Shown here: in pieces, positions 16,116 through 24,222 of the stretch
Layout: each line of letters starts with the position of its first letter
Position numbering within the stretch: the first letter of the stretch is position 1
DNA from: JALZAI01 sp038207565
Lineage (GTDB): Bacteria > Actinomycetota > Actinomycetes > Mycobacteriales > Jatrophihabitantaceae
Length of the DNA stretch: 64,000 nucleotides
Direction: 5' to 3'
NCBI GenBank assembly: GCA_038207565.1
Contig: JBBQZQ010000001.1
Location: 1 to 64,000, forward strand
Made by a program: the position numbers and the translations under genes
The notes under the pieces: generated by a model
Seen by the model: only the letters and a program-made list of their open reading frames with translations
What the model was told of the DNA's origin: nothing
Database searches by the model: none

Positions 16116-16712
16116 ATGACAGTGGCAGCTGCCCAGATGCGCCTCGAACACAAACCGACCCGATGGGGCTGGCTGATCGTCGCGACAGCGGCAGCGGTGG
16201 CAGTGCTAGGCCTGCTGCTCGACCTGCGCGCGGTCGCCCCGGCGTCCCACCACTCGTCGTCGAAGGTCTTCCGCGTCGGCGACGACGTGCCGACCAGCTT
16301 CGGGATCGTTGCGGTCGAGTTCGTGCGCAGCGTCGACGGCGTGAGCCACCGTGCCCTTGCCGGCGCCAGTCACGGCGTGTCCGGTTACGTCGGGCACGGC
16401 AAGCAGCAGATCCAGGTCGCTGTGGCGCTCACGAACCAGACGAAGAAGTCGCTGACCTACCAGGTGCGCCAGTTCCGGCTGAGCGTCACGGTCGCGAAGA
16501 AGACCACGGTCCTTCCGGCCACGTCCGGTGACCTGCCCGACGCGCGGATTCTGCCGGACGCGGGCATCGAGGGGCACCTGGACTTCACCGTGCCAGCCGT
16601 GAGCGCCGCGATATCTCTCGAGTTCATCGACCCCGGTCGGACGGCACCCGTCGTCATCGATCTCGGAACTGTCAAGTCAGCCGTCATCGGGACGGAGCAC
16701 CACCATGGATAG
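16116..16712 (+). CDS. Membrane-anchored Ig-like (DUF4352-type) protein of the oxidase operon
   Basis: 198 residues from ATG 16116 (AGGAG at 16100-16104; a GTG at 16113 is an alternative start). One N-terminal membrane helix (WGWLIVATAAAVAVLGLLL) is followed by an exported beta-rich domain: VFRVGDDVPTSFGIVAVEFV, HGKQQIQVAVALTNQTKKSL, GIEGHLDFTVPAVSAAISLE. The layout resembles DUF4352 extracellular domains (about 120 residues, strands with 'vtltNqtkks'). The 3' end encodes HHHG and overlaps the giant oxidase start by 8 bases, so it is translationally coupled to it. Likely an extracytoplasmic accessory or chaperone of the oxidase; this role is inferred from context only. Confidence 0.7.
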   Translation: MTVAAAQMRLEHKPTRWGWLIVATAAAVAVLGLLLDLRAVAPASHHSSSKVFRVGDDVPTSFGIVAVEFVRSVDGVSHRALAGASHGVSGYVGHGKQQIQVAVALTNQTKKSLTYQVRQFRLSVTVAKKTTVLPATSGDLPDARILPDAGIEGHLDFTVPAVSAAISLEFIDPGRTAPVVIDLGTVKSAVIGTEHHHG

Positions 16713-19700
16713 CTCACCATTCGCCCAGCAGTCCGCCGAGAACCTCCGTCGCCGGGGCCGTGCCGAGCCGGCGCGTGAGGTATTCGGACTGGGTGTCGCG
16801 TCCGGTGTTGCCGCGTCGCTTTGGCTGACCCAACTGCCGGCCCGTGCCGGCGGCGGCGCAGCACAAGCCCACGGCGGCCTTTCGTGGCTGCGCGACACGG
16901 CAGGCGCGCTGCCGCTCGTCCTCGTTGCGGTGTGGGGGGCACTGATTGTCGCGGAGCGGGTGCGCGGCGCCGACGGCGCCGGCCGGCTGAACACGGCCTC
17001 GCGGCTCGCGCTGGTCGCCGGCGCCGCGTCTTTCGCGACGGCTCTCGCCGCTGCATTGACTCCGATGCTCTTCGGCGGGGGCGTTGCACTGCAGCTCGCG
17101 CCGGTGCTCGCCGACGCCGCCCGGACCATGCCCGTCACCCTGCTCGCCGCGACCGGCGCGTGGCTGCTGGCCCAGTGCTGGTCCGCGGGCGGGCGACGGT
17201 CGCGGCTGCGGCTGGTCCCCATAGCCGCCGTTGCCGCGCTGGTGGCCACCGCCGCAAGCATCAGCCCGGTCGGCTCCGCGACCGCGTCTGCGGCCGCTAC
17301 CACTAGTTCCGGCGCCTGCCCGTCAGGCGCCCCGGTCCGCTCGTACGACGTGCAGTCGATCAATGTCAACATCCCGATGAACCGCTTCGGTGATCACGAC
17401 CCGAAGGGCATGATGTACGTGCTCTCCAGCCGGATCTCGGACGTGCGGGCCGAAGAAGCCAGCCAGCACGTGTCCATCGGACTGCGCAACGACGCCATCC
17501 AGCCCCTCGTGATCCGCGTCAACGAGGGCGAGTGCCTGCAGATCAAGTACAAGAACGGACTGGCCAACACCGTCGGCATGCACGTCGACGGGCTCGCCTT
17601 CGACACCGCGTCCTCGGGCGACCAGGTCGGGCGCAATCCGGCATCTGACGTCGCGACCGGTCAGAGCACCACCTACAGCTACTTCGCCGCGAACGACCCG
17701 AACCTGGAAGGCGCGCACTACCTGCACCCCGGACCGAGCTTCCGCTCCCTGGTCAACCACGGCCTGTTCGGCAGCGTCGTCGTCGAGCCCCCGGAATCGA
17801 CCTACCTCGATCCCAACGCGATCGACGAGGCGCACGCGCAGGCTCTCGAGTCCGGCTGGGAGGCGATCATCCGGCCCACGGGCGAACCAGAGTTCCGCGA
17901 GAACGTGCAGCTCTACCACGAGGTCGGCAACGAAGCCGAGAAGAACGCCGTGCTGCGCAAGGGTGGGACGCCCGTCCCCTTCATCGACCCGCGCACCGAC
18001 GCATACCGTCCGGCAACACGCGCGATGAACTACCGCACCGAGCCGTTCTTCGACCGGCTGAACTATGCCCCACTGCAGGAGGCACACGCATACGGCTCAT
18101 ACACCTTCGGTGACCCGGCGACGCCGATGCCGCGCGGTTACCAGGCCGACCCGACGAAGTTCCGGATCCTGCACGCCGGCAGCGAGATGTTCCACGTGTT
18201 CCACATGCACGGCGGCGGGATCCGGTGGCGCTTCAACCCGGTTGCCGATCCGACCTACTTCTACGGTGACACCGGCCTGAACAAGCACCCGATCGAGATG
18301 TCGGACTCCGAGCGCCTCGACTCCCAGGCGTTCGGCCCCGGCGAGTCCTACAACCTCGAGATCGAGGGCGGCGCCGGTGGCGTGCAGCAGGGCGCAGGCG
18401 ACTTCCTGTTCCACTGCCACATCGCCGAGCACTACGTGGCCGGCATGTGGAGCTTCTGGCGGGTCTATGACACCCGGCAGTCCAACTTCGCCCCGCTGGC
18501 GGACCGGGTCGACCGCGGCCTGTCGCCGCCGTGGCCGGTCGACTCGACCGGGCTGATCGGCAAGACGTTCAACGGTCAGACCGTCACCGCCGCGAACCTG
18601 GCCAGCTGGGTCACGCCGCAACTCTCGCCGCGCGGCGTGCGGCGCAACTCGAACGACGCGGCCGTGTGGAACTGGGGCATCAACCCGGCCAACCTCTCCC
18701 AGTACCTCGGCGAGCCGGAGGACACCCGCGCGGTGGCCTTGACCTATCCCGACTACTACAACGACCCGGCCCAGCAGGGCCACCCGACGGCGCTGCAGGA
18801 CGACACGTTCGTCGGCCACCGGCCGGTGCTGCTGTTCAATCCGGTCAACGGACGGCCGGCGTACCCGCTGATGCGCCCGCACCTGGGAATGCGGCCACCC
18901 TTCTCGCCCAATGGTCACTCCGGCGCGCCGTACCTCGGCGAGACCGGTAACAAAGCCCCGACCGGCGTGACCGCGAGGCACCTCGACCCGTGGGCCAATC
19001 GCTCCGACGCGATCTGCGCGGCCACGCAGGCCAACGGCGACCCCACCATCACGCGCCGCTTCAACGTCGTGGCTGTCGAGCACCCGGTGCAGGTCACCCC
19101 CAACCCGCTCGACACCGATCCGACCGGCATGGTCTTCGTGCTCGCCCACAACAAGCAGGCAGTGATGGACGGGACGAAGCCGGTCGAGCCGCTCGCACTG
19201 CGCACGAATGTCGGCGAGTGCGATGCGGTGACGCTGACCAGCGAGCTCACCGACGCGAACGCGGCCGACCACTTCAGCCAGGTCAACGTTCACATCCACC
19301 ACGTGCAGTTCGACACGCAGGCCTCGGACGGCGTCATCACCGGCATGTCCTACGAGCAGGCGGTCCGGCCGTACAAGGTCGAGGACCCGCAGCTCACGGC
19401 CGACGCGGCCCAGGGCGCGACGGTGCTCCAGCTGGCGAGCGTGGCCAAGTTCAAGGTCGGCGAGAGCATCGGCGTGGGTCTGGGTACCGACGGGCCGCCT
19501 GCGACCGACACCGCCAATGCGGGCCAGTCCGGCACCGGACCGGAGATCCGTACCATCACCGCGATCGATGCGGCCGCCGGCACGGTCACTCTCTCAGCGC
19601 CGCTGACGATCGCGCACCCGGCCGGCGAGTACGCCGGCACCGAGTTCGTGCAGTACCGCTGGTACCCCGACGTGAACCTGGACAACATTTTCTTCCACGA

Positions 19701-21477
19701 CCACGTCGACGGCATCCACACCTGGGCGCACGGCCTGGTCGGTCAGCTGATCACGGAACCGGAGGGCTCGACTTATCACGACCCGCGCACGGGTGCGCTG
19801 GTCGACTCCGGAAGCATCGCCGACATCCACACCAACACCCCGCTCGCCCAGGCCGCCGGCGTTTCCGGGAGCTTCCGCGAGATGGCGCTGTGGACGATGG
19901 ACAAGGGCTTCGGCGCGACCGCTGACTCGATGCTGAACCTGCGCGCCAATCCTCTCGTCGACCGAATAGGGCCCACCTCGCAGAAATTCAGCTCCTACAC
20001 CTACGGCGATCCGATAACGCCCTTGCCACGGGCCTACGCCGGCGACCCGTTCGTCATCCGCACGATCAACGTCGGGCCGACAGTGGACACCCTGCACGTG
20101 GACGGCCACACCTTCGGCTACGAGAACAGATACGCCGACGGCAGCGGCAAGCTCGAAGGCGCCGCCGTGGATACGCTGCACTACGGAATCTCCGAGAAAT
20201 TCACGCTCATCCTCGCCGGCGGGGCGGGCGGCTCCAACCACCTGCCCGGGGACTACCTGTACTTCAACGGCGTCGACCGGCGCATCAACGACGGGGCGTG
20301 GGGCATCATCCGCGTGCTGAAGGGACGGGTCACCAGCAACACCAGCGACCCGAACTACCTGCAGCCGCTGCCGGGCACGTCGCCTGCGGACGCACCAGCA
20401 CTGCCGACACAGACCGGCGGAGCACCACCGCAACCGTCGGGCGTCGCCAGCCCGTGCCCAGCTGGCGCGCCGCAGCACCTGGTGTCGGTGACCGCGGTGC
20501 GGGTGCCGGACGCCACCAACCCGGTGCGCTACGCCTACGTCCCCTCCGCACAGGCCGCGGCCGCCCTGGCCGGCACGCTCAAGCCCGACCCACTCGTGCT
20601 GCATCTGGCCCAGGGTGAGTGCGTGAGCGTCGCTGTACTCAACCGGACCGGGGTCGCCAAGATCTCCTTCCACCTGTCCGGCCTGGCTAGCGACATCGCC
20701 TCCAGCGGTGTCGACGTCGGGTGGAACCCGGACACGACGGTCGTCAACAACGGACCGGCCCGGACGTACACCTACTACGTCGACAACGCCAAGCTGAGCG
20801 GCGGCAGCATCGCCGATCTCGGCGGCGGCCTCGACAAGCTCGGGCTGTACGGCGCGTACACGGTCGCCCCCAAGGGTTCGACGTTCACGGACCCGAGCAC
20901 CGGTCAGCCGACAGATGCGGGCGCCTCGGTGGACGTCCACCCCAGCGGCACGCCCGCGTACCGCGACGCCACCCTGATCATGGCCGACGACGATCCCCAG
21001 ATCGGCGCCAGCTTCATGCCGTACCCGATCAACGTCACGAAGCCGGATTCGGTGCGGGTGAACTACCGGCAGGCACCGCGTGACGGCAACCGGGCGGACG
21101 CGTTCAGCTCCGCGGCATTCGGCGATCCGAGCACACCGATCCTGTCGGCGTACGCGGGGGATCCGATGGTCGTGCACGTTCTGGTAGCACCGGGCAGCGA
21201 GCAGATGCACGCCGTCAACCTCGGCGGCCTGTCCTTCTCGCTGGACCCGAACATCGCGCGTGCCGACTCTGCCGAGACGCGCGGTGTCGGACCCTGGGAG
21301 TCGCTGACTGCGAGCATCATCGGCGGCGCCGGCGGACCGACGCATCAGCCAGGGGACTACTTCTACGGGGACATGCGTAGGGTGTTCACTGACGCCGGGA
21401 TGTGGGGCCTGCAGCGCGTGCTCGCGCCTCCCAGCACGTGCCCCGCGCCAGGCACCGGACTCCAGTGCCTGCACTGA
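16705..21477 (+). CDS. Giant membrane-anchored multicopper oxidase, MnxG-like, three cupredoxin-pair repeats
   Basis: 1590 residues. The first 200 hold about four hydrophobic segments (roughly 69-85, 100-120, 127-157, 168-190), so the catalytic part from about 203 is displayed outside. It has three repeats of about 350-430 residues, each beginning with a CP.GAP-like segment. Repeat 1 carries motif L3 (H497, H500, H502 in HVFHMHGG) and L4 (H570-C571-H572, H576, M581 in FHCHIAEHYVAGM), a complete type-1 copper set. Repeat 2 carries L1-like H863-I-H865-H866 and L2-like H998-D-H1000. Repeat 3 keeps the fold words but has lost the HCH site. So the order is L3-L4-L1-L2, permuted relative to laccases, as I recall for the Mn(II) oxidase MnxG. 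Likely reaction: one-electron oxidation (metal or organic) with O2 reduction. Followed by copper genes. Substrate is unproven. Confidence 0.82.
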   Translation: MDSSPFAQQSAENLRRRGRAEPAREVFGLGVASGVAASLWLTQLPARAGGGAAQAHGGLSWLRDTAGALPLVLVAVWGALIVAERVRGADGAGRLNTASRLALVAGAASFATALAAALTPMLFGGGVALQLAPVLADAARTMPVTLLAATGAWLLAQCWSAGGRRSRLRLVPIAAVAALVATAASISPVGSATASAAATTSSGACPSGAPVRSYDVQSINVNIPMNRFGDHDPKGMMYVLSSRISDVRAEEASQHVSIGLRNDAIQPLVIRVNEGECLQIKYKNGLANTVGMHVDGLAFDTASSGDQVGRNPASDVATGQSTTYSYFAANDPNLEGAHYLHPGPSFRSLVNHGLFGSVVVEPPESTYLDPNAIDEAHAQALESGWEAIIRPTGEPEFRENVQLYHEVGNEAEKNAVLRKGGTPVPFIDPRTDAYRPATRAMNYRTEPFFDRLNYAPLQEAHAYGSYTFGDPATPMPRGYQADPTKFRILHAGSEMFHVFHMHGGGIRWRFNPVADPTYFYGDTGLNKHPIEMSDSERLDSQAFGPGESYNLEIEGGAGGVQQGAGDFLFHCHIAEHYVAGMWSFWRVYDTRQSNFAPLADRVDRGLSPPWPVDSTGLIGKTFNGQTVTAANLASWVTPQLSPRGVRRNSNDAAVWNWGINPANLSQYLGEPEDTRAVALTYPDYYNDPAQQGHPTALQDDTFVGHRPVLLFNPVNGRPAYPLMRPHLGMRPPFSPNGHSGAPYLGETGNKAPTGVTARHLDPWANRSDAICAATQANGDPTITRRFNVVAVEHPVQVTPNPLDTDPTGMVFVLAHNKQAVMDGTKPVEPLALRTNVGECDAVTLTSELTDANAADHFSQVNVHIHHVQFDTQASDGVITGMSYEQAVRPYKVEDPQLTADAAQGATVLQLASVAKFKVGESIGVGLGTDGPPATDTANAGQSGTGPEIRTITAIDAAAGTVTLSAPLTIAHPAGEYAGTEFVQYRWYPDVNLDNIFFHDHVDGIHTWAHGLVGQLITEPEGSTYHDPRTGALVDSGSIADIHTNTPLAQAAGVSGSFREMALWTMDKGFGATADSMLNLRANPLVDRIGPTSQKFSSYTYGDPITPLPRAYAGDPFVIRTINVGPTVDTLHVDGHTFGYENRYADGSGKLEGAAVDTLHYGISEKFTLILAGGAGGSNHLPGDYLYFNGVDRRINDGAWGIIRVLKGRVTSNTSDPNYLQPLPGTSPADAPALPTQTGGAPPQPSGVASPCPAGAPQHLVSVTAVRVPDATNPVRYAYVPSAQAAAALAGTLKPDPLVLHLAQGECVSVAVLNRTGVAKISFHLSGLASDIASSGVDVGWNPDTTVVNNGPARTYTYYVDNAKLSGGSIADLGGGLDKLGLYGAYTVAPKGSTFTDPSTGQPTDAGASVDVHPSGTPAYRDATLIMADDDPQIGASFMPYPINVTKPDSVRVNYRQAPRDGNRADAFSSAAFGDPSTPILSAYAGDPMVVHVLVAPGSEQMHAVNLGGLSFSLDPNIARADSAETRGVGPWESLTASIIGGAGGPTHQPGDYFYGDMRRVFTDAGMWGLQRVLAPPSTCPAPGTGLQCLH

Positions 21478-21511
21478 TGAGCCCGCTTCGCGACGGGGAA
21501 GGGGAGCGACG

Positions 21512-22000
21512 TTGCCACGCCACACGGTGCGAATGCTGCTGCCCGCACTCGGCGTGCTGGTAGTCGGTGCCCTCGGGGTTGCGGTCTGGTCGTCGACCGC
21601 ACGGCCGCAACCGCCGTCCGCGCCCAGTTCCACTGCCGACGGCGCCGTCCCGCCGGCACCCCCGACCGGCTCTGCTGCCGTGCGCACGAGTGTGGCGCAC
21701 GGCAGCAGCTCGGGATACGACGCGACGTTCCGCATCACAGAGACCGACCTCGGTGCTAAGACGCTCGCGCAGCTGGACGTCCAGCTGATTACCGAGGCCA
21801 CGCCCGCCAGCGCGCCAAGTGCACACGCGCGGTTGACCGCGGCTAACGGCGCGACGCGCGACCTCGCATTGACCATCGTCGGTGCCGGACGCTGGACATC
21901 GCGGCAGTTCAGCATCGCCCCCGGCCGGTACACTTTGAGCGCGCAGTTCGACCGGAGCGGTGCCCCGGTGACGATCCGTGCCGTCGTCCGGCTCAACTGA
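21512..22000 (+). CDS. Membrane-anchored YtkA/FixH-like small protein
   Basis: 162 residues from TTG 21512, with GGGGAG five bases before it. An N-terminal signal or anchor (MLLPALGVLVVGALGVAVW) is followed by a Pro/Ala/Ser linker and a roughly 100-residue beta-sandwich domain (YDATFRITETDLGAKTLAQL, GRWTSRQFSIAPGRYTLSAQ). The layout resembles YtkA/FixH-like domains, which also occur at the end of the CopCD protein encoded next. It lies 34 bp after the oxidase and 67 bp before copCD on the same strand. Role in copper delivery is inferred from position. No Cys/Met-rich copper motif is visible. Confidence 0.65.
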   Translation: MPRHTVRMLLPALGVLVVGALGVAVWSSTARPQPPSAPSSTADGAVPPAPPTGSAAVRTSVAHGSSSGYDATFRITETDLGAKTLAQLDVQLITEATPASAPSAHARLTAANGATRDLALTIVGAGRWTSRQFSIAPGRYTLSAQFDRSGAPVTIRAVVRLN

Positions 22001-22067
22001 CCCGCGCTGCCGACGTCCGGACAAGCTGACCCGGAACGGGAGCGGTCGCTGTCCGGGCGGGAGGACC

Positions 22068-23885
22068 ATGGCGCGTCATCGGGCGAGTTCGCGGGTCGCG
22101 GTGCTGCTGTTCGTCTTCGTGCTCAGCATGCTCGCGCTGACCGGCACCGCCTCGGCGCACGCGCAGCTCGTCGGCACCGACCCGCACGCCGGCGACGTCC
22201 TCGCCCACGCGCCGACGCACGTGACGCTCACGTTCGGCGAACAGGTCGAAGTGGCCGACAACGCCATCGAGGTCTTCGACGACCACCTGGCCCGCGTCGA
22301 TGACGCCACAGTGTCGCGGGTCCCGGGGCACGGCGCCCAGATCCGGGTGGGGGTGCGGCCCCAGCTGCACGTGGGCACATACACGGTCACCTGGCACGTC
22401 ACATCCGACGACACGCACCCGGTCTCGGGCGCGTTCCGGTTCTCGGTCGGCGCACCGAGCCGCGTCACGGGAACGGTCGCGCACTTCTCGACCAACGACA
22501 CGGCGGGCGTGCTGCTCGGCGTTGCCCGGTTCGCCGGCTACGCCGGGCTGATCCTCGGACCCGGCGCCCTGCTCGTCCTGCTGAGCCTGTGGCCGGCCGG
22601 CCTGGCGTTGCCGCGACCCCGCCGCACGGTGTACCTCGGCCTGGCACTGCTCGGTGCCGGCACGATCATCTCGATCTTCCTGGACGGGGTGTGGGCGAGC
22701 GGCCAGCCGTTGCGCGCGATGTGGCTGTCACCCAGCGCGCTGGACACGCACTCCCGCCGCTTCGACATGCTCTACGCCTACCGCGCCTACCTGCTCCTCG
22801 GTTTCGGCGCGCTTGCCATATGGACGATGTCGCGGGCCTCGGCTGCGGCGGCGCCCGGACCAGCAGCCCGGTCGCGGCGCGGGCCGGCGGGCGGCGTCGC
22901 GCGGCCCGCCCGGGACCCGATCCCGGTGTTCGCCGCCGCCTCGGCCGCGCTCCTGCTCTTCACGACGTGGACATTGGCCGGTCACCCCGCGACCGGGATG
23001 CAGACGCCGGTGGCCATCGCCGCCGACCTGCTGCATGTATCGGCGATGGCGGTGTGGCTCGGCGGTCTCGCCGTGCTCACCTACAGCCTTCGCTCGACCT
23101 TGCGCGAGAGCGACCTGGCTGCCGTGCTGCCGCGCTTCTCGCAGCTCGCCTTCGGGTGCGTCCTGGTCCTCGTCGTGACCGGGACCTACCAGAGCTGGCG
23201 CGAGCTCGGATCGATACCTGCGTTGTTCGCCACTGCCTTCGGCCGGCTGCTCCTGCTCAAGTTGCTCGCCGTCGCCGCGGCCGTGGCGATGGGTGCGGTC
23301 GCCCGGCGCTGGGTACGCCGGCACCTGGCCGCTGCGCCGTCGCCGTGGCGGCCCACGCGGGCGGTTCCCGTCCCGGACGCGGGCCACGGCGTGGCGACGT
23401 CGGTGCGGGCGCCGGTCGCGTCAGTGGACGTGGACCCGCTGCCGGTGAGCCGCCTGCAGCGCGGGCTGCTGGTCGAGGTGGGCATCGCCGTCGCCGTGCT
23501 GTCAGCAACCTCGGCGCTGGTCGTCGCCGTCCCCGGCCGGGAGTCCTATATCCGGCCGTTCTCGCGCACGCTCACCGCGAGCGGCCTGGCCGTGTCGCTG
23601 CGCATCGACGGCCCGCGCGCCGGCGACGCCGTCCTGCACGTCACTGTCCACTCCAGCGGTGGTGACCCGCTGCCCGTGCGCCAGCTGCAGGCGTCGGTGA
23701 GCCTGCCCGACGCCCAGCTCGGCCCGTTCCCGCTCCGCCTGCCCAACGCCGCCGGCTCGGCTCACGACGGCGTCGAGGACCTCGGCATCACGTTCCCCCG
23801 CTCGGGCAGCTGGGTGCTCAACCTGAGCGTCAAGACCTCGCAGTTTGACGAAACCGTGTTCTCCGCGAAGGTCCCGGTCCGATGA
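22068..23885 (+). CDS. copCD: CopC-CopD fusion, copper import/resistance protein
   Basis: 605 residues from ATG 22068 (GGGAGG upstream; the longer frame to 21978 has no ribosome site). A signal peptide ends ASA|HAQL, so His31 becomes the mature N-terminus, the first ligand of CopC copper sites; D115 and H117 in SDDTHPVSG are the other expected ligands. Residues about 31-128 are the CopC sandwich, about 140-510 the multi-helix CopD membrane domain (GVARFAGYAGLILGPGALLV; LLHVSAMAVWLGGLAVLTYS; the latter with the conserved H...WLGG), and the last 90 a YtkA-like domain. The protein would move copper across the membrane, supplying the multicopper oxidase. YcnJ-type fusions are the closest known architecture. 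Confidence 0.88.
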   Translation: MARHRASSRVAVLLFVFVLSMLALTGTASAHAQLVGTDPHAGDVLAHAPTHVTLTFGEQVEVADNAIEVFDDHLARVDDATVSRVPGHGAQIRVGVRPQLHVGTYTVTWHVTSDDTHPVSGAFRFSVGAPSRVTGTVAHFSTNDTAGVLLGVARFAGYAGLILGPGALLVLLSLWPAGLALPRPRRTVYLGLALLGAGTIISIFLDGVWASGQPLRAMWLSPSALDTHSRRFDMLYAYRAYLLLGFGALAIWTMSRASAAAAPGPAARSRRGPAGGVARPARDPIPVFAAASAALLLFTTWTLAGHPATGMQTPVAIAADLLHVSAMAVWLGGLAVLTYSLRSTLRESDLAAVLPRFSQLAFGCVLVLVVTGTYQSWRELGSIPALFATAFGRLLLLKLLAVAAAVAMGAVARRWVRRHLAAAPSPWRPTRAVPVPDAGHGVATSVRAPVASVDVDPLPVSRLQRGLLVEVGIAVAVLSATSALVVAVPGRESYIRPFSRTLTASGLAVSLRIDGPRAGDAVLHVTVHSSGGDPLPVRQLQASVSLPDAQLGPFPLRLPNAAGSAHDGVEDLGITFPRSGSWVLNLSVKTSQFDETVFSAKVPVR

Positions 23886-24210
23886 CCCGTTCGATGGCTC
23901 GTTCGATGTCCGAGGTCACCCGCAATCAAGGCCCTTTAGTCCCAATATCGTTGAACGGTATTGCCTTTGGTCCGTGTCGACGCAAGAGCGCCTCACGTCT
24001 AGCTCGGCCTTAAGAGCACCTACCGATCGATCTGCGCATCGACCGGGCACACATAGATGCTCGCTATCGACGGATATTTCAGCGCCGCTGAGGTTGATGA
24101 GTGTGTTCAGGGGTGCTGTCGAGTGCCAGCCTGCCCGACAGGTTCAGATTGGGCTGGCCGGGCGCACGGGGCCTTGCGGCCGGTCGCCGTTGGCGTTGGC
24201 GTTGCACGGC

Positions 24211-24216
24211 TAGCGT
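24211..24216 (+). promoter_or_regulatory. Probable -10 box of hrpB (TAGCGT), leaderless
   Basis: TAGCGT is six bases before the GTG at 24223, and no Shine-Dalgarno sequence is present. TTGGCG words lie 9-15 bp upstream. The rest of 23886-24222 shows no gene. Confidence 0.4.
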
Positions 24217-24222
24217 CGGGGG

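Noticed and set aside
19594..21996. 800-codon open frame antisense to the oxidase gene
   Set aside because: Lies opposite a strongly motif-supported gene; His/Arg/Val-rich shadow composition typical of high-GC third-position bias.
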